This document shows, piece after piece, positions 6,702-14,283 of a stretch of DNA of 14,283 nt; the first letter of the stretch is position 1; each line of letters begins with the position of its first letter. The position numbers and the translations under genes are program-made. The stretch is from Bacillota bacterium (GTDB lineage Bacteria; Bacillota; Dethiobacteria; Dethiobacterales; Dethiobacteraceae): contig JAAZJT010000123.1 in the NCBI GenBank assembly GCA_012800215.1, positions 1-14,283 on the forward strand, written 5' to 3'. The notes beneath the pieces were generated by a model that was not told the origin of the DNA, did not search any database, and saw only the letters and a program-made list of their open reading frames with translations.

Positions 6702-7196
6702 TTAGTCCTGCACCCTCCTGTTAACATAGTTGATCAAACCTCCCGCTTCTATCAGCTCAAGCATAAAAGGAGGAAAAGCTGTAGAGGTATATTGTTCACC
6801 TGTCTTTAAATTTGTAATGGTGCCTTTCTCGGTATCAATTAGGACTTCATCGCCTTCATTGATGGCATCAACGGCATCAGGAGATTCAAAGATAGGCAAT
6901 CCTATATTAAACGCATTCCGATAAAAAATCCTGGCAAAGGATTTAGCCACCACCGCAGATACTCCTGCAGCTTTAATAGCTATAGGAGCATGCTCACGGG
7001 AACTGCCACAGCCGAAATTCTTATCGGCAACAATAATATCCCCTTCCCCCACTTTGTCAGGAAACTGGGGGTCTGCATCTTCCATACAGTGTCTGGCCAG
7101 TTCTGCAGGATCTGAGGTATTCAGGTAACGTGCAGGAATGATGGCATCAGTATCAATATCAGCACCAAACTTCCATGTTTTTCCCCTTATTTTCAC
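6702..7196 (-). CDS. leuD: 3-isopropylmalate dehydratase small subunit
   Basis: This 164-residue swivelling-domain subunit pairs with LeuC to isomerise 2-isopropylmalate to 3-isopropylmalate (EC 4.2.1.33), and probably citramalate to 3-methylmalate (EC 4.2.1.35). KFGADIDTDAIIPARYL at 9-25 and NFGCGSSREHAP at 60-71 are the family motifs. The short length is that of the archaeal/thermophile-type small subunit, not the roughly 200-residue enterobacterial one. YLNT at 24-27 lies in the loop that influences substrate side-chain choice in this family. The start is GTG, one base after the leuC TAG, with GGAGGTG seven bases upstream inside leuC. Confidence 0.95.
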   Translation of the reverse strand: MKIRGKTWKFGADIDTDAIIPARYLNTSDPAELARHCMEDADPQFPDKVGEGDIIVADKNFGCGSSREHAPIAIKAAGVSAVVAKSFARIFYRNAFNIGLPIFESPDAVDAINEGDEVLIDTEKGTITNLKTGEQYTSTAFPPFMLELIEAGGLINYVNRRVQD

Positions 7197-7197
7197 C

Positions 7198-8463
7198 CTA
7201 CTTCACCTCCCAAGGAGCGACAATACGGCCCATTATTGCTGATGCGGCAGCTACTGCCGGGTTAGAAAGGTATACTTCACTTTCCGGATGTCCCATCCGT
7301 CCGACAAAATTACGGTTTGTGGTGGCAACAGCCCGCTCTCCCTTAGCCAAAATACCCATATGTCCCCCCAGACAAGGTCCGCAGGTGGGGGTGCTGACGG
7401 CAACATTAGCGTCTATAAAAATCTCAAAAAGCCCTTCCTTCATGGCTTGTTTATAGATCTCCTGTGTGCCGGGGAAAACTATAGCCCTGACTCTGTCGTG
7501 AACTTTACGCCCTTTTAAAACTGCGGCGGCAGTACGCAAATCCTCTAGCCGCCCGTTAGTGCATGAGCCAATTACCACCTTGTCAATTTCTACATTACCT
7601 ACTTCACTAATGGGCCTTGTATTCTCAGGCAGGTGCGGAAAAGCAACCTGTGGCTCAATATCCCTGGCATCTATCTCATAAACTGCAGCATATTCAGCAT
7701 CGGCATCACTTTCATATAAAGTATAAGGCCGTTTTGTTCTACCTTTGACATATGCCAAAGTTATTTCATCAGGCGCAAAAATACCGTTTTTGCCCCCGGC
7801 TTCTATAGCCATATTAGCCATGGTAAACCGGCTGTCCATGGAAAGACTGCTTATCACAGGGCCGGTAAATTCCATAGCCTTATAAAGAGCCCCGTCCACA
7901 CCGATTTTCCCTATAATATATAAAATAAGGTCTTTACCGCTAACCCACGGGTTTAGTTTTTCTCCCTGAAAAATAAACTTAATTGATTCAGGAACTTTAA
8001 ACCACACTTCCCCTGTTGCCATAGCAGCGGCCATGTCGGTACTACCTACCCCCGTGGAGAAAGCCCCCAGAGCACCGTAGGTACAGGTATGGGAATCAGC
8101 CCCAACAACAACATCACCTGGTCCCACAATACCTTGCTCCGGCAGCAGGCAGTGCTCAATGCCCATTCTGCCCACTTCGAAATAATTTGTCAGTTCGTGT
8201 TTTCTGGCAAATTCCCGCAAAATTTTTGCCTGCTCTGCAGACTTAATATCTTTATTCGGTATAAAATGATCAGGCACCAGGACAACACGGTCTTTATCAA
8301 AGACAGACTCAACACCTATCTTCTCAAACTCTTTAATTGCTACGGGAGCTGTAATGTCGTTGCCAAGCACCACATCTACCCGGCAGTTTATTAATTCACC
8401 CGGACTGACTTTCTTTTTTCCAGAATGGGCAGCCAGTATTTTTTCTGTAATTGTCATCCCCAT
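7198..8463 (-). CDS. leuC: 3-isopropylmalate dehydratase large subunit
   Basis: This 421-residue aconitase-superfamily subunit carries the [4Fe-4S] cluster of isopropylmalate isomerase. The three cluster cysteines are visible as C301 in VVIGSCTNGR and C361/C364 in TPTCGPCLGGH. ADSHTCTYGALGAFSTGVGS (122-141) is another family hallmark. The length of about 420 residues is that of the HacA/archaeal-type large subunit, compared with about 466 for the enterobacterial LeuC, and fits its short LeuD partner. The start ATG at 8463 has GAGGTG about eight bases upstream; a second ATG lies two codons on. It follows leuA after 53 bp and shares substrates from both the leucine and the citramalate pathways. 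Confidence 0.96.
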   Translation of the reverse strand: MGMTITEKILAAHSGKKKVSPGELINCRVDVVLGNDITAPVAIKEFEKIGVESVFDKDRVVLVPDHFIPNKDIKSAEQAKILREFARKHELTNYFEVGRMGIEHCLLPEQGIVGPGDVVVGADSHTCTYGALGAFSTGVGSTDMAAAMATGEVWFKVPESIKFIFQGEKLNPWVSGKDLILYIIGKIGVDGALYKAMEFTGPVISSLSMDSRFTMANMAIEAGGKNGIFAPDEITLAYVKGRTKRPYTLYESDADAEYAAVYEIDARDIEPQVAFPHLPENTRPISEVGNVEIDKVVIGSCTNGRLEDLRTAAAVLKGRKVHDRVRAIVFPGTQEIYKQAMKEGLFEIFIDANVAVSTPTCGPCLGGHMGILAKGERAVATTNRNFVGRMGHPESEVYLSNPAVAAASAIMGRIVAPWEVK

Positions 8464-8516
8464 ACCCTTTCACCTCTCTTGTATTTTAGGGCGTTATTAG
8501 CCCGCTTATAGTTGAG

Positions 8517-10079
8517 CTATATTCCTTTTTCTCCTGTTAAGTTTTCCTGGAGAGTTTTGCCTTCAGTATCAACAACAACTTTGTTTACCGCATTAATATA
8601 AGCCTTGGCACTGGCCTCCAGAATATCGGTGCTTACACCCCTGCCCAAGTAAACCTTTGAGGAGCCGAAAGGCTGAATTTTAACAGTAACCTCGCCAAGG
8701 GCATCTTTACCACCCGTAACAGCGCTTAAGTTGTAGTACAGCAGTGTACTTTGAAACCCTGTAATCTTTTCCACTGCTTTGTAGATGGCATCAACAGGCC
8801 CTTCCCCGCAAGCAGCATCCTCCAGGAATTTTCCATCCTTCTTAAGACTTAAGGTAGCAGTGGGGATAACCCGGCTGCCACTGGAAATATGGATATAATC
8901 CAGCTCGTAAGTAGCCGGAATGCTGCGTACTTCTTCTTCTACCAAAGCTATCAGGTCCTCATCAGTAACTTCCTTTTTCTTGTCGGCAAGGCTCTTAAAC
9001 TTTTTAAAAGCTTTATTTAATTCAGATTCATCAAGCGTATAGCCAAGCTCTGCCAGCCTGCCGCTAATGGCGTGGCGACCCGAATGTTTGCCTAAAACAA
9101 TATTGCTCACATTAAGGCCAACCAGTTCAGGGCTCATTATTTCATAAGTACTGCGTTCCTTAAGAACCCCATCCTGGTGAATACCTGACTCATGGGCAAA
9201 AGCGTTTTTGCCCACAATGGCCTTATTCGCCTGTACCTTCATACCGGTAAGGTTGCTCACCAACCTGCTCGTTCGGTAAATCTCTACTGTATTTATGCCT
9301 GTGGTGATATTGTATTTGTCCTTTCGGGTATGCAGTGCCATTACAACTTCCTCCAAGGAGGCATTGCCGGCCCGCTCACCAATACCGTTAATGGTGCACT
9401 CGATCTGCGCTGCACCGCTCGTTACGGCGGCAAGGGAGTTTGCCACCGCAAGCCCCAAATCATTATGGCAGTGAACACTTACTCTAGCTTTATGGATATT
9501 GGGCACCCTGTCAATAATATTTTTTATAAACTGCTCGAATTCACCAGGAGTTGCGTAGCCAACGGTATCAGGAATATTTACGGTAGTAGCACCAGCTGTA
9601 ATGACAGCCTCCAGCACCTGACAAAGGAAATCCAAATCACTGCGGGAGGCATCTTCTGCAGAAAACTCCACGTCACCGGTATATTGTTTGGCATGCTTTA
9701 CAGCCGCCACCGCCGCTTCCAGTACCTGCTGCCTGGTCATTCGTAATTTGTGAACCATATGAATATCAGAAGTAGCTATAAAAGTGTGAATCCTTGGTTG
9801 CTCCGCTGCTTTGAGTGCCTCCCAGGCCCTGTCTATATCGGCAAAAACTGCCCTGCTCAAGCCGCAAATCGTCACCCCTTTAATCTTTTCAGCAATGGCT
9901 TTTACCGCCTCAAAATCCCCGGTTGAAGCCATGGGAAAACCTGCCTCAATTACATCGACACCCAGCTTTTGCAGCTGCTTGCCAATCTCAATCTTCTCGT
10001 GAGTATTCAGGTTCACCCCAGGCGACTGCTCCCCATCTCTTAAGGTTGTATCAAATATATAAATCCTTTTATTATCCAC
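8517..10079 (-). CDS. leuA: 2-isopropylmalate synthase
   Basis: This 520-residue enzyme condenses acetyl-CoA with 2-ketoisovalerate, the committed step of leucine synthesis (EC 2.3.3.13). The catalytic barrel shows FDTTLRDGEQSPGV (9-22), VIEAGFP (43-49), metal-binding HCHND (203-207), NGIGERAGNASLEE (231-244) and HESGIHQDGVLK (296-307). A C-terminal regulatory domain of roughly 130 residues follows, containing GEGPVDAIYKAVEKI and ending in a segment like TDILEASAKAYINAVNK, which binds leucine for feedback inhibition in the family. The start is GTG with a weak AGGGGGT binding site. It is separated from ilvC by 59 bp, one of the larger gaps in the operon, but no terminator-like hairpin with a T tract was seen there. 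Confidence 0.97.
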   Translation of the reverse strand: MDNKRIYIFDTTLRDGEQSPGVNLNTHEKIEIGKQLQKLGVDVIEAGFPMASTGDFEAVKAIAEKIKGVTICGLSRAVFADIDRAWEALKAAEQPRIHTFIATSDIHMVHKLRMTRQQVLEAAVAAVKHAKQYTGDVEFSAEDASRSDLDFLCQVLEAVITAGATTVNIPDTVGYATPGEFEQFIKNIIDRVPNIHKARVSVHCHNDLGLAVANSLAAVTSGAAQIECTINGIGERAGNASLEEVVMALHTRKDKYNITTGINTVEIYRTSRLVSNLTGMKVQANKAIVGKNAFAHESGIHQDGVLKERSTYEIMSPELVGLNVSNIVLGKHSGRHAISGRLAELGYTLDESELNKAFKKFKSLADKKKEVTDEDLIALVEEEVRSIPATYELDYIHISSGSRVIPTATLSLKKDGKFLEDAACGEGPVDAIYKAVEKITGFQSTLLYYNLSAVTGGKDALGEVTVKIQPFGSSKVYLGRGVSTDILEASAKAYINAVNKVVVDTEGKTLQENLTGEKGI

Positions 10080-10138
10080 GGTATACCCCCTGCAAAGGAA
10101 AATTAGCTTTAAAATAGCCGCAGCGGATTGTTATATGC

Positions 10139-11134
10139 CTATCCCTTTTTCTTCAGCCATGGCATCATTTTTCTTAGACGCTTACCCACTATCTCAATCT
10201 GATGCTCTGCTTCGGCCTTTTTAATTGCATTATAGACCGGACGGTTTACTGAATTTTCTAGCAGCCATTCACGGGCAAACTGGCCGGATTGTATTTCATA
10301 TAGAATCTGTCTCATTTCTTCCCTGGTCTCTTCAGTGATAATCCTCGGGCCGGCAACATAATCCCCATATTCAGCAGTATCACTAACGGAATAGCGCATA
10401 AAACTGAGACCCCCTTCATAAATAAGGTCGACAATCAGCTTTAGCTCATGCAGACATTCAAAATAGGCCATTTCCGGAGCATACCCGGCTTCCACTAGGG
10501 TATCAAAACCGGCTTTAATTAGTTCGGTCACGCCACCACATAGTACGGCCTGCTCACCAAAGAGATCCGTTTCTGTCTCTTCCCTGAAGGAAGTTTCAAA
10601 AACCCCTGCTCTGGTGCAGCCGATACCTTTGGCATAAGCCAAAGCCAGTTCCATAGCTTTTCCGGAATAATCCTGATGAACTGCCACTAATCCAGGCACA
10701 CCGGCGCCTTCTTGATACATACGGCGCAGCATATGGCCCGGGCTTTTAGGGGCTACCATAAACACATCAACATTTGGCGGAGGGACAATCTGCCCAAAAT
10801 GAATAGTAAAACCATGTGAGAAACACAAAACTTTTCCCTCTGTCATATGTTTTGCTATCTCTGCCTTATACAGATTCCCCTGTATCTGATCAGGAACAAG
10901 AATTTGAATAATATCAGCTTTGGCAGCAGCTTCAGAAACGGGAAACACATCAAAGCCGTCCTCCTGTGCTCTTTGCCAGCTGGACCGACCCCTGTCAAGG
11001 CCGATAATAACATTGACCCCGCTGTCTCTCAGGTTCTGTGCTTGCGCATGACCCTGGCTGCCATACCCCATAATGGCTACGGTTTTCCCCTGCAGCAAGC
11101 CCAGGTCAGCATCATTGTCATAATAAAGTTTCAT
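10139..11134 (-). CDS. ilvC: Ketol-acid reductoisomerase, class I
   Basis: This 331-residue Mg2+-dependent enzyme converts acetolactate or acetohydroxybutyrate to the dihydroxy acid (EC 1.1.1.86). The Rossmann motif GYGSQGHAQAQNL is at 23-35. Catalytic residues of the knotted domain are seen in VAPKSPGHMLR, ETETDLFGEQAVLCGG, FECLHELKLIVDLIYEGG and MRYSVSDTAEYGD. The short-form length is typical of bacteria outside the enterobacteria. The cofactor loop reads GLDRGRSSW (45-53). Asp47 stands where NADPH enzymes usually have Arg, so NADH use is possible. A longer in-frame ORF upstream encodes an unlikely Lys/Arg-rich leader and overlaps ilvN. The ATG at 11134, with GAGGAGG nine bases upstream and one base after the ilvN TGA, is the proper start. 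Confidence 0.97.
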   Translation of the reverse strand: MKLYYDNDADLGLLQGKTVAIMGYGSQGHAQAQNLRDSGVNVIIGLDRGRSSWQRAQEDGFDVFPVSEAAAKADIIQILVPDQIQGNLYKAEIAKHMTEGKVLCFSHGFTIHFGQIVPPPNVDVFMVAPKSPGHMLRRMYQEGAGVPGLVAVHQDYSGKAMELALAYAKGIGCTRAGVFETSFREETETDLFGEQAVLCGGVTELIKAGFDTLVEAGYAPEMAYFECLHELKLIVDLIYEGGLSFMRYSVSDTAEYGDYVAGPRIITEETREEMRQILYEIQSGQFAREWLLENSVNRPVYNAIKKAEAEHQIEIVGKRLRKMMPWLKKKG

Positions 11135-11135
11135 T

Positions 11136-11666
11136 TCATTTTTCCTCCTCATTGTCTTTTTTTTCCTTCTCATCGCAAAGGGATGTCATTTTGGTCCCCC
11201 GCAGCATAGCAACCTTACCCGTTCTAACCAGCTCCCTTATACCAAAGGGTTTGAGAGACTCAATAATAGCATTAATTTTACCCTCATCCCCTGTACACTC
11301 AATCATCAGAGTTTTTCTGCCAATATCAACTATACGGGCTCTGAAGATATCAACAATCTGCATAATTTCACCGCGCACTGCCGGATCAGCATTAACTTTT
11401 ATTAAAACCAGCTCCCTGTCAACATACTCATCGGCTGTTATGTCATTTATTTTGATTACATCGACCAGTTTATTTAACTGTTTTGTAACTTGATCCAAGA
11501 CCAGATCATCACCTTCTACAACAATTGTCATGCGCGATACATTGGCATCTTCGGTGCGCCCGACAGTAAGACTGTCAATATTGTAGCCCCGTCGGCTGAA
11601 TAAACCTGTCACCCTTGTTAAGACTCCGGGATTGTTTTCTACTAAAACAGCAAGAATATGCCTCAT
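11136..11666 (-). CDS. ilvN: Acetolactate synthase regulatory (small) subunit
   Basis: This 176-residue regulatory partner of IlvB stimulates the catalytic subunit and confers valine feedback inhibition in the family. An ACT domain occupies about residues 3-75 (HILAVLVENNPGVLTRVTGLF, then GYNIDSLTVGRTED), followed by the C-terminal ALS_ss domain (NADPAVRGEIMQIVDIFRARI and IECTGDEGKINAI). The last dozen residues form a highly charged tail (DEKEKKDNEEEK), and its GAG-GAG codons also supply the ilvC ribosome binding site. The start ATG is four bases after the ilvB stop, with AGGAGGT inside the last codons of ilvB, so the two subunits are probably translated in a coupled way. Confidence 0.96.
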   Translation of the reverse strand: MRHILAVLVENNPGVLTRVTGLFSRRGYNIDSLTVGRTEDANVSRMTIVVEGDDLVLDQVTKQLNKLVDVIKINDITADEYVDRELVLIKVNADPAVRGEIMQIVDIFRARIVDIGRKTLMIECTGDEGKINAIIESLKPFGIRELVRTGKVAMLRGTKMTSLCDEKEKKDNEEEK

Positions 11667-11670
11667 AGCT

Positions 11671-13332
11671 TCAACCTCCTAACATCCGGTTGAGACATCC
11701 TCCGGGTGGTACCATCGGCAGAGCATTTTCTTCCCTTTCCACTACAAAGTCTATTACTACGACTTTATTGGCGGAAATGGCCTGCTCCAATGCCGGCCTC
11801 ACTTCATCCGGTTTTGTTACACGCATTCCAATAGCGCCATATGCTTCCGCCAATTTGGCAAAATCAGGACCGCTGATTTCCGTATGCGAATAACGTCCGT
11901 CATAAAATAACTCCTGCCACTGCCTAACCATACCCAGGTAACTGTTATTTAGGATAGCTACGATTACAGGGATATCATTAGATACTGCAGTTGCCAGTTC
12001 CTGAATATTCATTTGTATGCTGCCGTCACCGGCAATATCAATAACTACTTTATCAGGTCTTCCCACTTTGGCACCTATTGCCGCCGGCAGGCCGTAACCC
12101 ATTGTCCCTAGTCCTCCGGAAGTTATAAAACTCCTCGGATTGTTGTACTTGTAAAACTGAGCTGCCCATATCTGATTCTGGCCCACTTCAGTGGTAATAA
12201 TGGCTTCCCCCCGGGTTACTTCGTAAATTTGTTCTATCACATACTGCGGTTTCAGAGAGCCACCATTTTCATAACGAAGCGGATATTCTTCTTTCCACCT
12301 GGCAATTTTATTCTGCCATTCAGGGTGTTTTTTCTGCTCCAGTTTTCTGTTGATTTCATGCAGAACTTGCTTAACATCGCCAACTATCGGAATATCAATT
12401 TGAATGTTTTTGCCTATTTCTGCCGGATCGATGTCAATGTGAATGATTTTTGCCTGGGGGGCAAACTCATCCAGCTTACCTGTAACACGGTCATCAAATC
12501 TGGCTCCCACTGCTATGAGCACATCACATTCGCAGACTGCACAATTGGCGTATTTAGTCCCATGCATACCCAGCATTCCCAAAGCCTGAGGGTGAATACC
12601 GGGGAACCCTCCCATACCCATTAACGTAGTAGTTACTGGGCTGTCAGCAAGTTCGGCCAGCTCCTGCAGTTCTTTGTGTGCTCCTGAGATAATCACACCG
12701 CCCCCTGCATAAATCAGCGGTTGCCTGGCAGCCATAATTAAATCAGCTGCCTCTTTAATCCGCTTTGGATCCCCCGGTCCAAACGACGGACAGCCCCTTA
12801 AATTAACTGTCTTTGGATAATTAAAGTTAGTTTTTTTCAGGGAAACATCTTTGGGGATATCTATTAATACAGGTCCCGGCCGCCCGGTAGTAGCAATATG
12901 AAAAGCTTCCTTAATGGTCTGAGCCAGATTTTCAACATTTTTAACAAGATAATTATGCTTAGTAATGGGGAGGGTAATTCCTGTTATATCAACCTCCTGA
13001 AAAGAATCCCGGCCTAACAAATCACATGTTACCTGTCCTGTAAAAGCTATTAATGGGACGGAATCCATATAGGCCGTTGCTATTCCCGTAACCAGGTTTG
13101 TAGCCCCTGGGCCAGAAGTTGCAAAACAGACGCCTGGTTTGCCGGTAGCCCTGGCATAGGCATCAGCCATATGGGCAGCACCCTGCTCATGTCGCACAAG
13201 AATATGCCGCAGGGGAGACTTATACAAAGCATCGTAAATTTCCAATACGGCCCCTCCCGGGTAGCCGAAAACGGTATCGACGCCCTCTTCCAACAAGCTC
13301 TTAACCAAAATTTCCGCACCCGAAAACATCAT
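11671..13332 (-). CDS. ilvB: Acetolactate synthase catalytic (large) subunit
   Basis: This 553-residue ThDP-dependent enzyme makes 2-acetolactate from two pyruvates, or 2-acetohydroxybutyrate from pyruvate and 2-ketobutyrate (EC 2.2.1.6). Numbered from MMFSGA, the catalytic glutamate is E49 in VRHEQGAAHMADAYAR. The FAD/dimer segment includes TGQVTCDLLGRDSFQEVD. The ThDP/Mg motif runs from GDG at 435-437 to NN at 462-463. The anabolic FAD-type form is supported by its partnership with ilvN. An in-frame GTG at 13341 is part of the GGAGGTG binding site (13345-13339). The ATG at 13332 is better spaced, with a second ATG one codon later. It follows ilvD after 58 bp and ends four bases before ilvN. 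Confidence 0.96.
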   Translation of the reverse strand: MMFSGAEILVKSLLEEGVDTVFGYPGGAVLEIYDALYKSPLRHILVRHEQGAAHMADAYARATGKPGVCFATSGPGATNLVTGIATAYMDSVPLIAFTGQVTCDLLGRDSFQEVDITGITLPITKHNYLVKNVENLAQTIKEAFHIATTGRPGPVLIDIPKDVSLKKTNFNYPKTVNLRGCPSFGPGDPKRIKEAADLIMAARQPLIYAGGGVIISGAHKELQELAELADSPVTTTLMGMGGFPGIHPQALGMLGMHGTKYANCAVCECDVLIAVGARFDDRVTGKLDEFAPQAKIIHIDIDPAEIGKNIQIDIPIVGDVKQVLHEINRKLEQKKHPEWQNKIARWKEEYPLRYENGGSLKPQYVIEQIYEVTRGEAIITTEVGQNQIWAAQFYKYNNPRSFITSGGLGTMGYGLPAAIGAKVGRPDKVVIDIAGDGSIQMNIQELATAVSNDIPVIVAILNNSYLGMVRQWQELFYDGRYSHTEISGPDFAKLAEAYGAIGMRVTKPDEVRPALEQAISANKVVVIDFVVEREENALPMVPPGGCLNRMLGG

Positions 13333-13338
13333 CCTTCC

Positions 13339-13345
13339 CACCTCC
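13339..13345 (-). promoter_or_regulatory. Ribosome binding site that decides the ilvB start
   Basis: GGAGGTG is followed by six bases and ATG at 13332. The GTG inside this motif, which would extend the protein by three residues, is therefore unlikely to be the start. Confidence 0.75.
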
Positions 13346-13390
13346 GCTTAATATAATGATCGTCAGCTACCTGTTGCTGCTGGTTTTTAA

Positions 13391-14283
13391 TTAGTCATCC
13401 TTTAATACAGCTCCGGTACTAGCCGAAGTAACCATTTTAGAATACCTGGCCAAATAACCTCTTTTAACCTTTGGTGCAGCGGGCTGCCACTTAGCCAGCC
13501 TTTTTTTTAGTTCCTCATCATCAATTTTTAAATTTAATTTACAGCCAGGTATATCAATTTCAATAATATCCCCTTCCTGAACCACTGCAATGGGGCCACC
13601 CTCTGCCGCTTCCGGGGAAACGTGGCCGATAGAAGAGCCGCGGGTTGCCCCGGAAAACCTGCCATCTGTAATTAAAGCCACTTCTTTGTCGAGCCCCAGG
13701 CCTGCCACGGTGGCTGTAGGTGTCAGCATCTCCCTCATCCCGGGGCCGCCTTTAGGACCTTCATAACGGATAACAATAACATCGCCCTTTTTAATTTTGC
13801 CTGTCATCAGGGCTTCCATGGTTTCTTCCTCTGAGTTAAACACCCTGGCGGGGCCGGAATGCTTTAGCATCTCCGGAACAACTCCGGCTTTCTTAACCAC
13901 AGCACCGTCGGGAGCAAGATTACCCTTTAGAACAGCCAGCCCCCCTGTTTCGCTGTAAGGATTTTCAATTGTTCTGATGACTTCTTTATTCAGAATTGTT
14001 TTCCCCTGAATATTCTCACCCACAGTTTTACCCGTCACCGTTACAGCATCCAAGTGGATTAAATCCCTGCAGGCAAGTTCAGCCATAACTGCCGGTATAC
14101 CTCCCGCTTCATCCAGATCCTGAATATGGTGTGCCCCCGAAGGACTAAGCTTACATAACTGCGGGGTCTTCTCGTTGATTTGCTGAAACACTTCCAGCTT
14201 TAAATCCAGGCCGCACTCGTGTGCTATGGCGGGAAGATGAAGTATGGTATTGGTAGATCCGCCTAAAGCCATATCTACGGCAA
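13391..14283 (-). CDS. ilvD: Dihydroxy-acid dehydratase (N-terminal part outside the window)
   Basis: This enzyme dehydrates 2,3-dihydroxy-isovalerate and -methylvalerate to the 2-oxo acids of valine and isoleucine (EC 4.2.1.9). The frame is open to the right edge (A-V-D before MALGGSTNT), so this is the C-terminal part: about 297 of a usual 550-560 residues. Conserved segments are DMALGGSTNTILHLPAIAHE, GGLAVLKGNLAPDGAVVKKAG, YEGPKGGPGMREMLTPT and the active-site region ALITDGRFSGATRG, whose Ser acts as catalytic base in the family. The iron-sulphur cysteines lie in the missing part and cannot be checked. It is the first visible gene of the operon. Its start, promoter and any leader are beyond the window. 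Confidence 0.96.
   Translation of the reverse strand, partial: AVDMALGGSTNTILHLPAIAHECGLDLKLEVFQQINEKTPQLCKLSPSGAHHIQDLDEAGGIPAVMAELACRDLIHLDAVTVTGKTVGENIQGKTILNKEVIRTIENPYSETGGLAVLKGNLAPDGAVVKKAGVVPEMLKHSGPARVFNSEEETMEALMTGKIKKGDVIVIRYEGPKGGPGMREMLTPTATVAGLGLDKEVALITDGRFSGATRGSSIGHVSPEAAEGGPIAVVQEGDIIEIDIPGCKLNLKIDDEELKKRLAKWQPAAPKVKRGYLARYSKMVTSASTGAVLKDD

Noticed and set aside
8464..8516. A small hairpin (GGGC/GCCC) between leuA and leuC as an attenuator
   Set aside because: The stem has about four pairs and no T tract follows, so termination is unlikely. The genes appear to be one transcript.
9192..9746. A 184-codon open frame on the + strand opposite leuA
   Set aside because: It is fully antisense to the conserved leuA core and shows no recognisable domain. 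It is best explained as a shadow frame.
10080..10138. The ilvC-leuA gap as a separate promoter or leader for the leu genes
   Set aside because: I found no good -35/-10 pair, T-box core or terminator in these 59 bases. It reads as an ordinary operon spacer.
11135..11173. An N-terminal extension of IlvC rich in Lys and Arg (MRRKKKTMRRKNE), possibly a targeting or RNA-binding tail
   Set aside because: It overlaps the charged C-terminal codons of ilvN in another frame and has no ribosome binding site. The ATG at 11134 is well placed and gives the standard protein length.

Overview
This window looks like a chromosomal segment of a low-to-moderate G+C Firmicute, most likely a clostridial or Peptococcaceae-type anaerobe. 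The evidence is strong GGAGG-type ribosome binding sites with frequent GTG and one probable TTG start, a T-box leader, a pyruvate-based (citramalate) isoleucine route, and an ilv-leu-cimA gene order of the kind found in such bacteria. The assignment is inferred from gene content, not from a marker gene.

Layout on the + axis. (1) 1-1005, + strand: the C-terminal three quarters of a GPH/MelB-type sugar-cation symporter, cut by the window start. (2) 1006-1140: a short spacer with a strong hairpin that terminates the oppositely transcribed gene. (3) 1141-2706, - strand: a fold-type I PLP aminotransferase with its own promoter, a T-box leader of about 280 nt and an intrinsic terminator. (4) 2734-4037: a segment bounded by two nearly identical 23-bp direct repeats and holding one aldo/keto reductase gene with its own promoter. 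(5) 4036-14283, - strand: a tightly packed branched-chain amino acid operon read in the order ilvD (partial), ilvB, ilvN, ilvC, leuA, leuC, leuD, leuB, cimA. Its promoter and any leader lie beyond the right edge.

How the genes work together. IlvB/IlvN, IlvC and IlvD make 2-ketoisovalerate and 2-keto-3-methylvalerate. LeuA, LeuCD and LeuB extend 2-ketoisovalerate to 2-ketoisocaproate. CimA condenses pyruvate with acetyl-CoA to citramalate, which the same LeuCD and LeuB can turn into 2-ketobutyrate, the isoleucine precursor. This avoids threonine deaminase, and no ilvA is visible. No ilvE is visible either; the nearby T-box-controlled aminotransferase is a candidate for the final transamination, but this is only an inference.

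Most of the window is a conventional biosynthetic locus. The points most worth a second look are the T-box on a stand-alone aminotransferase, the direct repeats framing the aldo/keto reductase (one copy starts inside the cimA stop codon), and an acidic residue in the cofactor loop of IlvC that hints at NADH use. I saw no CRISPR array, tRNA, rRNA, transposase, toxin-antitoxin pair or defence gene.
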